Notes under the pieces: model-generated
The model's database searches: none
The model's input: only the letters and a program-made list of their open reading frames with translations
What the model was told of the DNA's origin: nothing
Origin: Actinomycetota bacterium
GTDB lineage: Bacteria > Actinomycetota > Actinomycetes > S36-B12
NCBI GenBank assembly: GCA_016717115.1
Contig: JADKGE010000005.1
Location: 1 to 64,000, forward strand
DNA length: 64,000 bases
Direction: 5' to 3'
Shown here: piece by piece, positions 56,277 to 64,000 of the stretch
Numbering within the stretch: position 1 is the stretch's first letter
Layout of the letters: each line of letters opens with the position of its first letter
Position numbers and translations under genes: made by a program

Positions 56277-57422
56277 TCACGACCGCGCGAGCAGCAGCTT
56301 CGAGATGACCTCGTTCATGATCTCGTTCGTGCCCCCACCGATGCCGAGGATCCGGCTGTCGCGGTAGTGACGCTCGACCTCGCTCTCACGCATGTAGCCC
56401 ATGCCGCCGTGGAGTTGCACCGCGGCATCGACCACGTGATCGCACGCCGCCACAGCCGTGTTCTTGGCCATCGCCACCCTCATGATGACGTCGCCCCCGG
56501 CCTGCCATTCATCGATGACCGCGCGCGCGTAGGTGCGTGCGACGTCGATCTCGCGTGCCATCTCCGCGATGCGATGCCGTACGACCTGCCGACTCGCCAG
56601 TGGGCGCCCGAACGTCTCCCGGCTCTGAACCCACGGGATCGTCAGATCGAGGCAGCGCTGCGCCGTGGCGCAGGCCTGAACCGCAATGCTGAGCCGCTCG
56701 ACCGCGAACTGGCTCATGATCGCGAGGAAGCCGCTGTTCTCCGGCCCGATCAGGCTGGACGACGGCACGCGAACGTCATCGAAGCGCACTTCGGCGGTAT
56801 CCGAGCACAACCAGCCCATCTTCTTCAGCGGTGCCGACACGGTGACACCCGCGACGGCACTGTCGATGACGATCAGGGAGATGCCTCCGTAGCCGGGCCC
56901 GCCGGTGCGTACCGCGGTGGTGATGAAGTCGGCACGGGTGCCGGACGTGATGTAGAGCTTCGAACCCGTGACGACGTAGTCGTCGCCATCGCGGACCGCC
57001 CGCGTGCGCAGCCCGGCGACGTCGGAGCCACCCTCAGGCTCCGTCACTGCGAGAGCGACGATGCGCTCCCCCGCGAGCACGGGGCGGGCCACTCGATTGA
57101 TGAGGGCGCGGTCGCCAGCCTCAACCAGGTGCGGCAGGCCGATGCCGTGCGTGAACAGCGCAGCGATGAGACCGGACGACCCGCCGGACAAGATGATCTC
57201 CTCCGCCACGATGAAGGCGTCGATGGGATCGCCTCCGCACCCACCCACGTCCTCGGGGAACCCGATGCCGAGCAGGCCCGCTCTCGCGGTGGCAGCGTGC
57301 ACGGAGAGCGGAAGCCGGCCTTGTTCCTCCCAGTCGGCAAGGTGCGGCACCAACGCCTCCTCGCTGAATCGGCGGACCGTGGCCCGCAGGAGACGACGCT
57401 CCTCCGTATCCCAGGAATCCAT
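56277..57422 (-). CDS. Acyl-CoA dehydrogenase
   Basis: 381 residues, full length. ALAVTEPEGGSDVAGLRTRA and YVVTGSKLYITSG are the FAD-binding middle domain motifs, and the end YRDSRILGIGGGTNEIMNEVI is conserved. In that end motif the Glu that is catalytic in medium-chain enzymes is Gly, as in isovaleryl-CoA and long-chain dehydrogenases. The catalytic base is then expected as the Glu of FAVERLSIAVQ. It introduces a 2,3-double bond into an acyl-CoA. ATG at 57422 lies six bases after GAGGT. Divergent from a TetR gene with a palindrome between, so probably under its control. Confidence 0.9.
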   Translation of the reverse strand: MDSWDTEERRLLRATVRRFSEEALVPHLADWEEQGRLPLSVHAATARAGLLGIGFPEDVGGCGGDPIDAFIVAEEIILSGGSSGLIAALFTHGIGLPHLVEAGDRALINRVARPVLAGERIVALAVTEPEGGSDVAGLRTRAVRDGDDYVVTGSKLYITSGTRADFITTAVRTGGPGYGGISLIVIDSAVAGVTVSAPLKKMGWLCSDTAEVRFDDVRVPSSSLIGPENSGFLAIMSQFAVERLSIAVQACATAQRCLDLTIPWVQSRETFGRPLASRQVVRHRIAEMAREIDVARTYARAVIDEWQAGGDVIMRVAMAKNTAVAACDHVVDAAVQLHGGMGYMRESEVERHYRDSRILGIGGGTNEIMNEVISKLLLARS

Positions 57423-57444
57423 CACGTGACCTCGTCATTCATCT

Positions 57445-57460
57445 GGAAAGCCTGCTTTCC
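57445..57460. promoter_or_regulatory. Candidate TetR operator (perfect palindrome)
   Basis: GGAAAGC at 57445-57451 and GCTTTCC at 57454-57460 are perfect inverted 7-mers separated by two bases. The site lies in the 83-base gap between the divergent acyl-CoA dehydrogenase and TetR genes, 23 bases from the dehydrogenase start. Confidence 0.6.
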
Positions 57461-57505
57461 TCTTGTAGTCTCACCGTACAACTCCGCGACGGCGAAGGAG
57501 GGTGG

Positions 57506-58231
57506 ATGTCGGAACGCGTCTATGCGGGACTCCGGCCCGAGGAGCGGGTGAGCCGGCGACGCGAACTGCTCCTCGACGCCGGGCTCGAGCTGTTCGCTGA
57601 GCGCGGGTGGTCGGGCAGCACGGTGCAGGACATCTGCCGGGCAGCCGGTCTCAGCCCGCGCTACTTCTACGAGGTGTTCGAGAGCCGTGAGGCGCTCTTC
57701 TTGTCCGTCACCCGGCGGATCGCGGATGAGGTCGAGGCGACGGTGCTGGCTTCGCTGACCAGATCCGACGACCCACGCGTCCGTGCGACCGCCGTCCTCA
57801 ACAGCATCGACCGCTACTTCGCCTCCGATCCGCGCACGATTCGGGTGGCGCTCATGGAATCGCTCGCGACGGAGCAGTTCCGCGCAGAGCGACGCGCCTT
57901 GCTGGCCACCTTCTCGTCGCTCGGCGCGAGACTCATGCGCTCGCTTCGCGATCCCGCCCCGGACAGCGCGGCGGCACGCCGCCGCCTCCAACTCAGCGCT
58001 GCCGTGCTCACTGGCGGCCTCGTGGAGGAGTTGATCGCCTGGGAGGGCGGATCGCGCGGGCCACGGCCGCGCGGCTCCCGGTTGACGGATCTCTACACGT
58101 CAAGGCCGCCGCCGACATCGCCGATGAACTCGGCGACGCGGCGCGCCCGTTCACCGTCGACGTCTCGAAGGCGGACCAGGTGCGGGCGATGGTCGCGTTC
58201 GCGGAACAGTCGTTCGGCGGACTCGACGTGA
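57506..58231 (+). CDS. TetR-family regulator, C-terminus replaced by out-of-frame SDR sequence
   Basis: The N-terminal DNA-binding domain is intact: RRRELLLDAGLELFAERGWSGSTVQDICRAAGLSPRYFYEVFESREALF. The ligand domain is normal up to LTGGLVEELIAWEGG near residue 182. After about 58050 the reading frame runs into sequence that belongs, one frame over, to a short-chain dehydrogenase, giving a Ser/Arg-rich nonsense tail to 58231. The real gene should end about 20-30 residues after this point. It diverges from the acyl-CoA dehydrogenase it probably represses. The fused tail may leave DNA binding intact, because the operator-binding end is untouched. Confidence 0.8.
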   Translation: MSERVYAGLRPEERVSRRRELLLDAGLELFAERGWSGSTVQDICRAAGLSPRYFYEVFESREALFLSVTRRIADEVEATVLASLTRSDDPRVRATAVLNSIDRYFASDPRTIRVALMESLATEQFRAERRALLATFSSLGARLMRSLRDPAPDSAAARRRLQLSAAVLTGGLVEELIAWEGGSRGPRPRGSRLTDLYTSRPPPTSPMNSATRRARSPSTSRRRTRCGRWSRSRNSRSADST

Positions 58232-58701
58232 TGGTGAACAACGCCGGCGTGCACCACCTGTTCAAGGCGGCACTTGACCTCCCCGACTCCGAGTTCGACC
58301 GGATGCTCAACGTGAACGTGAAGTCGGCCCTGTATGCGGCCAAGGCGGCCGCGCCCGCCTTGCGCTTCCGCCACGGATCGATCTGCACCGTCGACTCCAT
58401 CGGGGCCGTGGTGATCCGTCCAGGCGCGGCGCTCTACGCGGCCAGCAAGAATGCCTCCATCTCCCTCACGAAGAGCCTCGCACTTGAACTGGCCCCCGAG
58501 ATCCGGGTCAACTGCGTGCTTCCGAGCGACGCCGAGGTCGGCCGCCGAATGAAGGCCAATGTCGACATCCTGCCCATGAAGCGCCTCTGCACGGGACACG
58601 ATGTGGCAGGTGCGGTCGCCTTCCTGTCTTCCGACGACGCATCCTTCATCACGGGAGTGGCACTGCCGGTCGACGGCGGTCGAAGCGCAGGAGGTGCGTG
58701 A
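58046..58701 (+). pseudogene. Short-chain dehydrogenase/reductase without its N-terminus
   Basis: The gene lacks a start. Upstream, GGSRG at 58046-58060 (in the TetR frame) and RATAARLPVDG (SDR frame) look like the two halves of the cofactor motif TGGSRGIGxATAARL, with the bases between lost. Downstream it is normal: DELGDAARPFTVDVSKADQVRAM, GGLDVMVNNAGVHH (NNAG), TVDSIGAVVIRPGAALYAASKNASISL (catalytic Ser, Tyr and Lys) and FITGVALPVDGGRS. The short form could start only at an internal codon and would lack most of the NAD(P) site. The stop overlaps the next start (GTGA). Confidence 0.75.
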
Positions 58702-59117
58702 CGGTGAAGCTCACCATGGACGACGCCCGGACGATCGCCGAAGGCATCGCGGCGGAGGCTCGTGTTCGCGACGTTCAGGTGAGTTGCAGTGTGGTGGACG
58801 CGCGGGGCATCGAGATCATCACGATGCGCATGGACGGTGCCCCATGGTTCACACCTGACGTGGCACGGACCAAGGCGCGCACCGCGGCCGTGATGCGCCA
58901 GTCGACCGCCGACCTGGCCAGATTGAAGGAGGCGTACCCGGACCTCATCAGCTTGATCGATGATCAGTTGCCGTTCACCGCCACCACGCTTCCCGGCGGG
59001 GTCGTCGTCGAGCGCGACAACCGCGTCGTCGGTGGCGTGGGGGTCAGCGGCGCGCACCCCGACGAGGACATCGCCTGCGCACGGGCCGCCATCGACGCGT
59101 GGATCGCCGCCTCCTGA
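58698..59117 (+). CDS. GlcG/HbpS-like heme-binding-family protein
   Basis: 139 residues. LTMDDARTIAEGIAAEARVRDVQVSCSVVDARGIEIITMRMDGAPWFTPDVARTKARTAA, then FTATTLPGGVVVERDNRVVGGVGVSGAHPDEDIACARAAIDA, is the DUF336/GlcG/HbpS pattern. Relatives bind heme or cobalamin, or act in glycolate and diol use. GTG start overlaps the SDR stop by four bases, so it depends on readthrough from the TetR/SDR transcript. No signal peptide. Confidence 0.85.
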   Translation: MTVKLTMDDARTIAEGIAAEARVRDVQVSCSVVDARGIEIITMRMDGAPWFTPDVARTKARTAAVMRQSTADLARLKEAYPDLISLIDDQLPFTATTLPGGVVVERDNRVVGGVGVSGAHPDEDIACARAAIDAWIAAS

Positions 59118-59119
59118 CG

Positions 59120-59179
59120 CCGAGACCTGCAGCAGACGCCGCGCCCACGCCGGGTTGTGGCGTCTGCTGCAGGTCTCGG
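59120..59179. terminator. 21-bp perfect inverted repeat between convergent genes
   Basis: Arms 59120-59140 and 59159-59179 are perfect complements with an 18-base loop. It begins two bases after the GlcG-like stop and ends five bases before the convergent DsbA-like stop. No T-run is seen. It would fold in both transcripts and most simply serves as a bidirectional terminator or 3' protecting structure, although 21 perfect pairs is long for that. Confidence 0.65.
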
Positions 59180-59184
59180 TGGTG

Positions 59185-60147
59185 CTAGGACGTCGTGAGG
59201 GCGGTCAGTGCCGGATCCGTGAAGGGGTTGCCCAGCGTCGTGCCGTTGACGATCACCGTCGGCGTACCGCCCACCCCGCGGGCGAATCCGGTCTGCGTCG
59301 TTGCCGCGACGAACGGGACGTGCTCCTCGCTCGCGATGCAGTCGAGCGCCGCGGCCGAGGCTCCGGAGTCCTTGGCGAGGGTCGCGAGCTGATCGGCCGG
59401 GAACTGGCCGGGCGGCTCGGAGGGGTCGGCCGCGGCGAACACCGCACTGGAGAACGCCACGAACGCCTCAGGTCCGTCGGCATTGACGATGCAGGCCGCA
59501 GCGCTCGCCGCCCGGGCGGAGGCACCGGCAGGTGTCAGCGTCGCGTTCTGCTCGCCCAGGAAGGCGAGGTTGTACTGCTTGATGAGCAGGTCGCCGTCGG
59601 GGCTGAGGGCGCGGTCGAACAAGGGAGCTCCGACGGTCTGCTCCCAGCGCTGGCAGTAAGGGCACTGGTAGTCGACGTAGACCTCGACGACGTTCGAGGC
59701 GTCCGGGTTGCCGATGAGGACGGCACCGGTCGAGTCGACGCCAGCAGGGAGGGCCGAGACGCCCTCGACGTCGGCTGACGCGGGAAGCTGCGCTACTGGG
59801 GCGGTCTCCGGATCCGCGGTCGCAGCGGCAGAGGCGGCCGGCGCCGCGGCGGCAACGGCCGCCTTGCTCTCGAGGTCCGTCACCTGGGCGCTCAGCGTGT
59901 CCATCTGGGTCTGAGTGCTCACGAGCGAGAACACGAGCCCGGCCGCCACCACCAGGAGCAGCGCCAGACACGCCACGAGGAGCACGCGCATGGTGCGCAC
60001 CTGGCGCACGAGGTGATCGGTGCCCGGTGTGGATGATCGCGCCGGCTGGCTGGGAGCGAGGTCGGGGTAGCCCACGACAACGGTGGCGGGCGGCGGTGGG
60101 ACGGCCCGCTCGGACGACTCTTCGGGCTGGCCTGGCGCTTCAGTCAT
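59185..60147 (-). CDS. Membrane-anchored DsbA-like thioredoxin-fold protein
   Basis: 320 residues. A Pro-rich cytoplasmic N-terminus of about 50 residues is followed by one membrane helix (VLLVACLALLLVVAAGLVFSLV) and a coiled Ala-rich linker. The extracytoplasmic thioredoxin domain carries EVYVDYQCPYCQRWEQ with a CPYC active site, QYNLAFLGEQN, a helical insertion, and FARGVGGTPTVIVNGTTL with the cis-Pro (GTPT). Probably forms or reshuffles disulfides in exported proteins, of which this window has several Cys-containing examples. ATG at 60147 avoids an implausible long upstream extension. Confidence 0.88.
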   Translation of the reverse strand: MTEAPGQPEESSERAVPPPPATVVVGYPDLAPSQPARSSTPGTDHLVRQVRTMRVLLVACLALLLVVAAGLVFSLVSTQTQMDTLSAQVTDLESKAAVAAAAPAASAAATADPETAPVAQLPASADVEGVSALPAGVDSTGAVLIGNPDASNVVEVYVDYQCPYCQRWEQTVGAPLFDRALSPDGDLLIKQYNLAFLGEQNATLTPAGASARAASAAACIVNADGPEAFVAFSSAVFAAADPSEPPGQFPADQLATLAKDSGASAAALDCIASEEHVPFVAATTQTGFARGVGGTPTVIVNGTTLGNPFTDPALTALTTS

Positions 60148-60222
60148 GAACCCACGGTATAGGGCGTGCGCCCGACGTTGCTCGGGCGCTCGCTCGGTCA
60201 GCCGGAGCGAACGCCGCCCTCG

Positions 60223-60228
60223 TAGAGT
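60223..60228 (+). promoter_or_regulatory. -10 element of a leaderless promoter
   Basis: TAGAGT at 60223-60228, six bases before the GTG start of the exporter gene. There is no room for a ribosome binding site. Confidence 0.4.
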
Positions 60229-60234
60229 GAGGCA

Positions 60235-61419
60235 GTGCCCCGCCTTCGTCTGCTCGTGCTGCTGGCGGCACTGACGGCGTTCGGTCCGATGTCCCTGGAC
60301 GTCTACCTTCCGGCCTTTCCCGATATCGCGGCTCGCTTCGGCACCGACACCGGTTCCGTCCTGTTGACGATGTCCGCATGCCTCATCGGACTGGGCGCGG
60401 GACAGGTGCTGTGGGGTCCGGTGTCGGACCGCTACGGACGCAAGCGACCACTCGTGGTGGGCCTGATCATCTTCATTATCGCGTCCTTGTTGATCGCCGT
60501 GGCGCCGAGCCTCCCGGCCGTCGTCCTCCTGCGTCTGATCCAGGCGCTCGGTGGCTCCGCCGGAATCGTCGTCGCTCGGGCCGTCGTCCGGGACCTGTAC
60601 TCGGGGGTCGAACTCGCCCGCGCGATGTCGGCCATCGTCACGGTCTTCGCGCTGGCCCCGGTCGTGGCGCCCCTCATCGGGTCGGGGATCCTCGCCGTCG
60701 CCTCGTGGGAGTGGATGTTCGTCTTCCTGGCACTCTTCGGAACGGCCTGCCTCGTCGGGGTGGTCCGGATGCGCGAGACGCTGCCCGCGGGTCGTCGCAC
60801 CGACCACGGATTCGCGGGTGCCATGTCGCAGTACGCCACGATCATCGCCACGAGGCGATTCCGGTATGCGGCAGCAGTGGCCGCGCTGGGCTCTGCGGCG
60901 CTGTTCACCTACATCTCGTCGTCACCCGCCGTGTTCATCGACTCCTACGGGGTGAGCACTGGGGGCTTCGCGCTGCTGTTCGCGGGCCTCTCGTTGTGCT
61001 TCGCGCTCGGCGCGCAGGTCAACATGCGGTTGCTCAAGCGCTACCGCGTTGTCACTCTGCTGCGCGCCTCGGTGAGCGTCCAAGTGGTCGCCTCGACGCT
61101 CGTGCTCATCGCGGCGGTCGTCAGCGTCGCCCTTCCGTGGCTGCTGATACCGATGGTGCTCGCCCTGATGACCGTGGCCGGAGTCAACAGCAACGGGATC
61201 GCGCTGGCGCTCGATCCCTTCCCGAAGGGTGGCGCATCGGCGGCTGCCCTCGTCGGCGGACTCCAGATGACGATCGGGGCCGTGGCGGCCGCGACATTCT
61301 CCGCCCTGACGCTGCCGCCTCCCCTCGAGATGGGCCTGGGCATGACGACGGCAGGGCTGATCTCGATCTCGCTGATCGGCCTCAGCCTCCGCCGGACGGG
61401 ATCGCCCCGGCCGCTCTAG
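60235..61419 (+). CDS. Bcr/CflA-family drug exporter (MFS)
   Basis: 394 residues, about 12 membrane helices. ALTAFGPMSLDVYLPAFPDIAARFGTD is the Bcr/CflA opening (the D..LP.FP motif). GQVLWGPVSDRYGRKRPLVVG is MFS motif A, and RLIQALGGSAGIVVARAVVRDLYSG is the QALGG motif C-like segment of this subfamily. Expels drugs or amino acid derivatives using the proton gradient. GTG start, apparently leaderless. Confidence 0.9.
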   Translation: MPRLRLLVLLAALTAFGPMSLDVYLPAFPDIAARFGTDTGSVLLTMSACLIGLGAGQVLWGPVSDRYGRKRPLVVGLIIFIIASLLIAVAPSLPAVVLLRLIQALGGSAGIVVARAVVRDLYSGVELARAMSAIVTVFALAPVVAPLIGSGILAVASWEWMFVFLALFGTACLVGVVRMRETLPAGRRTDHGFAGAMSQYATIIATRRFRYAAAVAALGSAALFTYISSSPAVFIDSYGVSTGGFALLFAGLSLCFALGAQVNMRLLKRYRVVTLLRASVSVQVVASTLVLIAAVVSVALPWLLIPMVLALMTVAGVNSNGIALALDPFPKGGASAAALVGGLQMTIGAVAAATFSALTLPPPLEMGLGMTTAGLISISLIGLSLRRTGSPRPL

Positions 61420-61428
61420 GGTCCGGGC

Positions 61429-61632
61429 TCAGCCGGTCGCCTCAGTATCGCCGGGCACCACGTGCGTGTCTGGCCCTGGGAAGACCACCGACTCGTGACC
61501 CGTATCTCCCCAGCGCACGAGGTAGGGCGCGGCACCGTCAGCGCCGTGGACTTCCAGAACCACACCCTCTCGGACGTGATCAGAGACATGAGCACCCTGC
61601 ACGACCAGTCGGTCACCCACCTTGGCCTTCAT
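61429..61632 (-). CDS. DUF1918-family protein
   Basis: 67 residues: MKAKVGDRLVVQGAHVSDHVREGVVLEVHGADGAAPYLVRWGDTGHESVVFPGPDTHV. This is the complete DUF1918 pattern (KVGDRLVV...G.....R.G.I.EV...DG.PPY.VRW.D.GHE...FPGPDA.V), a small beta-barrel protein typical of Actinomycetota with no known role. ATG at 61632 was chosen over an upstream ATG at 61656. Confidence 0.9.
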   Translation of the reverse strand: MKAKVGDRLVVQGAHVSDHVREGVVLEVHGADGAAPYLVRWGDTGHESVVFPGPDTHVVPGDTEATG

Positions 61633-61695
61633 CGCGACCTCCCTGCTCGGGTTCAATCATGGAGTCGATTTCAGGCTACTCCCGACGCCCCCTGA

Positions 61696-62649
61696 TCAGC
61701 CTGTCGAGCGAACGAGATCCAGGGCCCACGCAACGCCGAGGGACTCATCGATCGGGACGGTCCAGCCGCCCCCACCGGCCACGCGGTCGCTCATCGACTC
61801 GACCATCAGCTGATAGGCGTCGACCGGGGCGAAGGCCTCTTCGTGCTCGCCAACGATCAGCGTGCTCGGCTCGCGCCACGTCGTGAATGCCGCTCCCGTG
61901 GCCATCCGAGCGACCGCCTCAGTGCCGGTGACGACGAGGAACTGGTGCTCGGGCATGACGAAGGATGCGACGGCTGTCGCTCGAGTTCCCCCGCCGAGCA
62001 CCGCCGACACCTTGGTCGTCAGGTCCACGCCGGTCGGGCCCAATACGCGCTCGACGCGCTCGACGCGCTCGACTCGGGCGTTCGCGGCACGGCCGGCCAG
62101 CGCCACCCAGGCGTGCACCTGGTAGCCGCCGACATCGAGCAGCGCACCGCCGCCCTGCTCGGGGTCGGACCGGTAGTTGCCCTCGATCTCTCCTGGGAAG
62201 GTGAATCCACTGTCGATCGACGCAAGCTCGCCTAGGTGGCCACCCCGCGCCAGATCCGCGAGGCGGCGGAACCGCGGATGCCAGCGGCACCACACGGCCT
62301 CCACGAGGATCCGATCGGCGTCGCTTGCGGCGTCGAGCATGCGCCGGGCCTGTTCCGCATCCAGCGCGAGCGGCTTCTCGCACAGGACGTGCTTCCCAGC
62401 GGCCAGCGCCCGCGTGACCCACTCCTCGTGCTGATGGTTCGCCAGGCATACGTAGACCACGTCAACAAGGGGGTCGTCGATGAGGTCGGCGTAGGACGCA
62501 TGGACGGTCTGCGGCTCCAGCATCGCCGACCGCGCTTCGTCACGGCTGGCCACTGCCTGCACCCGGGCGTTCCCGGCCGCATGGACTGCTGGCGCCATCG
62601 CCCGCTGAGCGATCCAGCCGGCCCCGATGAAGCCCCAGCCGATGGTCAT
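61696..62649 (-). CDS. Gfo/Idh/MocA-family oxidoreductase
   Basis: 317 residues. GWGFIGAGWIAQRAMAPAVHA is the Rossmann start, HEEWVTRALAAGKHVLCEKPLALDA the EKP catalytic motif, and GGGALLDVGGYQVHAWVALAG the substrate-domain motif. Substrate unknown; the relatives are sugar and diol dehydrogenases. The middle contains VERVERVERV, encoded by a short tandem repeat (about 62045-62075). ATG at 62649 overlaps the upstream gene's stop (ATGA). Confidence 0.88.
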   Translation of the reverse strand: MTIGWGFIGAGWIAQRAMAPAVHAAGNARVQAVASRDEARSAMLEPQTVHASYADLIDDPLVDVVYVCLANHQHEEWVTRALAAGKHVLCEKPLALDAEQARRMLDAASDADRILVEAVWCRWHPRFRRLADLARGGHLGELASIDSGFTFPGEIEGNYRSDPEQGGGALLDVGGYQVHAWVALAGRAANARVERVERVERVLGPTGVDLTTKVSAVLGGGTRATAVASFVMPEHQFLVVTGTEAVARMATGAAFTTWREPSTLIVGEHEEAFAPVDAYQLMVESMSDRVAGGGGWTVPIDESLGVAWALDLVRSTG

Positions 62650-63701
62650 GACCGCAGCAGTCGCGGCACCACCGCGAGCCCATTGGCGAGCGCCGATTCC
62701 TCCGCGGCCTGCATGAGGGCCACCACGTCACGCGACTGCTCGGCCGTGACGGACATCCGCGTCCCCGAGATGAGATGGTCCGCGACCGAGCGGTGGAAGG
62801 AGTACGGCTCGACGACGGCGAGCGAGACGACCTCTGTGGAACCGTCCTCGCGGTGGAGGGTGAGGATCGCTGGCAGGTCCGCAACAGCCGGCTCTGCCCG
62901 TGGATCCCAGTCGCCGACGATCGCTCCCTTGGTGCCCAGAACGTAGAACTTGGGTTTGCGGGCCGCGGCGAGGTCGGAGTTGACGAAGACCGCCTGCCGA
63001 CCGTCGGTGAACGTGACGGTGACCTGCGCGTGGTCGGCGTTCGTGGCGTGCAGCCACCGACGCTTGTGGTTCTGGCCGCTGACGTGCGACACCTCACCGG
63101 GCATCACGGCCAGCACCTGGTCGAGGAAGTGGCTGCCCCAGTCGAAGATCGCACCACCCGACACGGCCGCGTCGGAGTGCCAGTAGTCGCAGGGCCTGCT
63201 GAACCCGCCGACGAAGGAGTCGTACTCGAACACCTCTCCGATCGCGCCGTCCGCGATGAGGGCGGCCATCGTCACGAAGTCGGAGTCGTAGCGGCGGTTC
63301 TGGTAGACGACCAGCAGGAGGCCCGACGCCTCGGCCAGCGCCATGAGCTCGTCGCACTCGTCCGCGGTCAGCGCCATGGGCTTCTCGAGGATGACGTGGA
63401 TGCCCCGCTGAAGGGCGGCCTTCGCCCACGCATGATGGCTGTTGGGCGGGGTCGAGACCACGACCAGGTCGATCAGGCCTGAGTCGAGCATGAGGGTCGC
63501 GTCGGCGAACGACGTGGCGTCCGGGGCCAGCTCGAGGGCGGCGGCCACTCGATCCGGGTTGGTGTCGCACACAGCGCTGAGGGTCAGGCCGGTCGTGGCC
63601 TGGATCGCCAGGTTGTGCTCGTGGCCGATGGCGCCGTAGGCCAGCAGTCCCACCCGGATCTCCGAGCGATTCACGTGTGCGTCTCCCTGCGTCGTCGACA
63701 T
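62646..63701 (-). CDS. Gfo/Idh/MocA-family oxidoreductase
   Basis: 351 residues from ATG at 63701 (a GTG at 63674 is possible). IRVGLLAYGAIGHEHNLAIQA binds NAD(P), although the glycine loop is AYGAIG rather than GxGxxG. The EKP motif is in ALQRGIHVILEKPMALTA. YDSDFVTMAALIADGAIGEVFEYDSF and GGAIFDWGSHFLDQVLAV form the substrate domain. Functions in an operon with the next dehydrogenase; the two share only family-level similarity, so they probably catalyse successive or related steps. Confidence 0.88.
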   Translation of the reverse strand: MSTTQGDAHVNRSEIRVGLLAYGAIGHEHNLAIQATTGLTLSAVCDTNPDRVAAALELAPDATSFADATLMLDSGLIDLVVVSTPPNSHHAWAKAALQRGIHVILEKPMALTADECDELMALAEASGLLLVVYQNRRYDSDFVTMAALIADGAIGEVFEYDSFVGGFSRPCDYWHSDAAVSGGAIFDWGSHFLDQVLAVMPGEVSHVSGQNHKRRWLHATNADHAQVTVTFTDGRQAVFVNSDLAAARKPKFYVLGTKGAIVGDWDPRAEPAVADLPAILTLHREDGSTEVVSLAVVEPYSFHRSVADHLISGTRMSVTAEQSRDVVALMQAAEESALANGLAVVPRLLRS

Positions 63702-63711
63702 GGCGGGCACC

Positions 63712-64000
63712 CTAGTGTGCCGCCTTCTCGTCCACTCGCGCGACGAGGTGCTCCAGCGTCTGCCGAAGCGCCCAGTAGTCGTCGGGCGTCTCCACCAGGC
63801 AACCCCCCACGGCGAGCGGCACGTCGCGGGCCCGGTCACGCAGCCTGTCGCCCGCCGGCGTCAGGGCCACCCGCACCGAACGCTCGTCGGTCAGGTCGCG
63901 AGTCCGCGTGATGAGCCCACCGGCCTCGAGCCGCTTGAGGAGGGGCGAGAGGGTGCCGGAGTCGAGGTGGAGCCGCTCACCGATCCGTCCGACGCTCATC
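63712..64000 (-). CDS. MarR-family regulator, C-terminal part
   Basis: Cut by the window edge; the start lies beyond 64000. The visible part is the second half of a winged helix (VGRIGERLHLDSGTLSPLLKRLEAGGLITRTRDLTDERSVRVALTPAG) and the dimer helices (VGGCLVETPDDYWALRQTLEHLVARVDEKAAH). LDSGTLSPLLKRLE is close to the OhrR subgroup, but the peroxide-sensing Cys would be near the N-terminus and cannot be seen. It ends ten bases before the start of the dehydrogenase pair on the same strand and may precede them in one transcript. Confidence 0.85.
   Translation of the reverse strand, partial: MSVGRIGERLHLDSGTLSPLLKRLEAGGLITRTRDLTDERSVRVALTPAGDRLRDRARDVPLAVGGCLVETPDDYWALRQTLEHLVARVDEKAAH

Overview
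The window is very GC-rich DNA with third codon positions dominated by G and C, frequent GTG starts, several apparently leaderless genes and many secreted proteins with Ala-rich signal peptides. The gene families (Streptomyces-type XylA, NrtR, DUF1918, GAP/Sap-type membrane protein, matrixin, cutinase, DUF11 surface protein) point to a member of the Actinomycetota; I cannot name a genus. It looks like chromosome, not phage or plasmid: the only mobile element is one IS481-type copy. No rRNA, tRNA or CRISPR array was seen, and no gene-free stretch exceeds about 270 bases.

Layout. 1-9.2 kb: a broken FAD-linked oxidase and isochorismatase (minus strand), then a co-directional set of CHAT-domain protease, LCAT-type lipase and two caspase-fold proteins, with a zinc peptidase converging on it, then a flavin monooxygenase, a hypothetical gene and a sugar nucleotidyltransferase. 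Nearly all these genes carry frameshifts, densest at the left edge and absent from most of the rest, which suggests sequence errors near a contig end more than decay. 9.9-15.5 kb: amidohydrolase, YjbR-like protein, matrixin and secreted proteins, one with four copies of a Cys/His module. 15.46-16.59 kb: IS481-type element inserted exactly at a CTAG where two convergent genes shared their stop codons. 16.6-25.6 kb: GAP-type membrane protein, a roughly 1,800-residue DUF11 surface protein, cutinase and SIMPL lipoprotein. 25.7-34.7 kb: hydrolase, YbhF-like ABC exporter, META lipoprotein, GNAT, von Willebrand A protein, and an ADP-ribosylglycohydrolase fused to a cysteine phosphatase.

34.7-46.6 kb: NrtR diverges from the ADP-ribosylglycohydrolase-phosphatase across a perfect palindrome, which points to NAD/ADP-ribose control. 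A complete sugar operon follows (ABC ATPase, permease, binding protein, hairpin, dehydrogenase, xylose isomerase, TIM-barrel isomerase), divergent from a ROK regulator. Next comes a tightly coupled operon of an HD alarmone-hydrolase-like protein, a second ADP-ribosylglycohydrolase and a sirtuin.

46.6-64 kb: SGNH lipoprotein, a large membrane protein, small secreted or membrane proteins, an orphan Hcp-like tube protein next to a phage-type tail sheath protein, a secreted nuclease, a Flp-type pilin fused to a large C-terminal domain, an acyl-CoA dehydrogenase/TetR/SDR/GlcG group in which TetR and SDR are fused by a deletion, a DsbA-like protein, a Bcr/CflA exporter, DUF1918, two overlapping Gfo/Idh/MocA dehydrogenases and the end of a MarR regulator.

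The strongest candidates for an undescribed system are the CHAT-lipase-caspase-caspase cluster (1.3-5.6 kb), the Hcp/tail sheath pair (50.9-53.0 kb), and the two ADP-ribose loci (33.2-35.5 and 44.5-46.6 kb).
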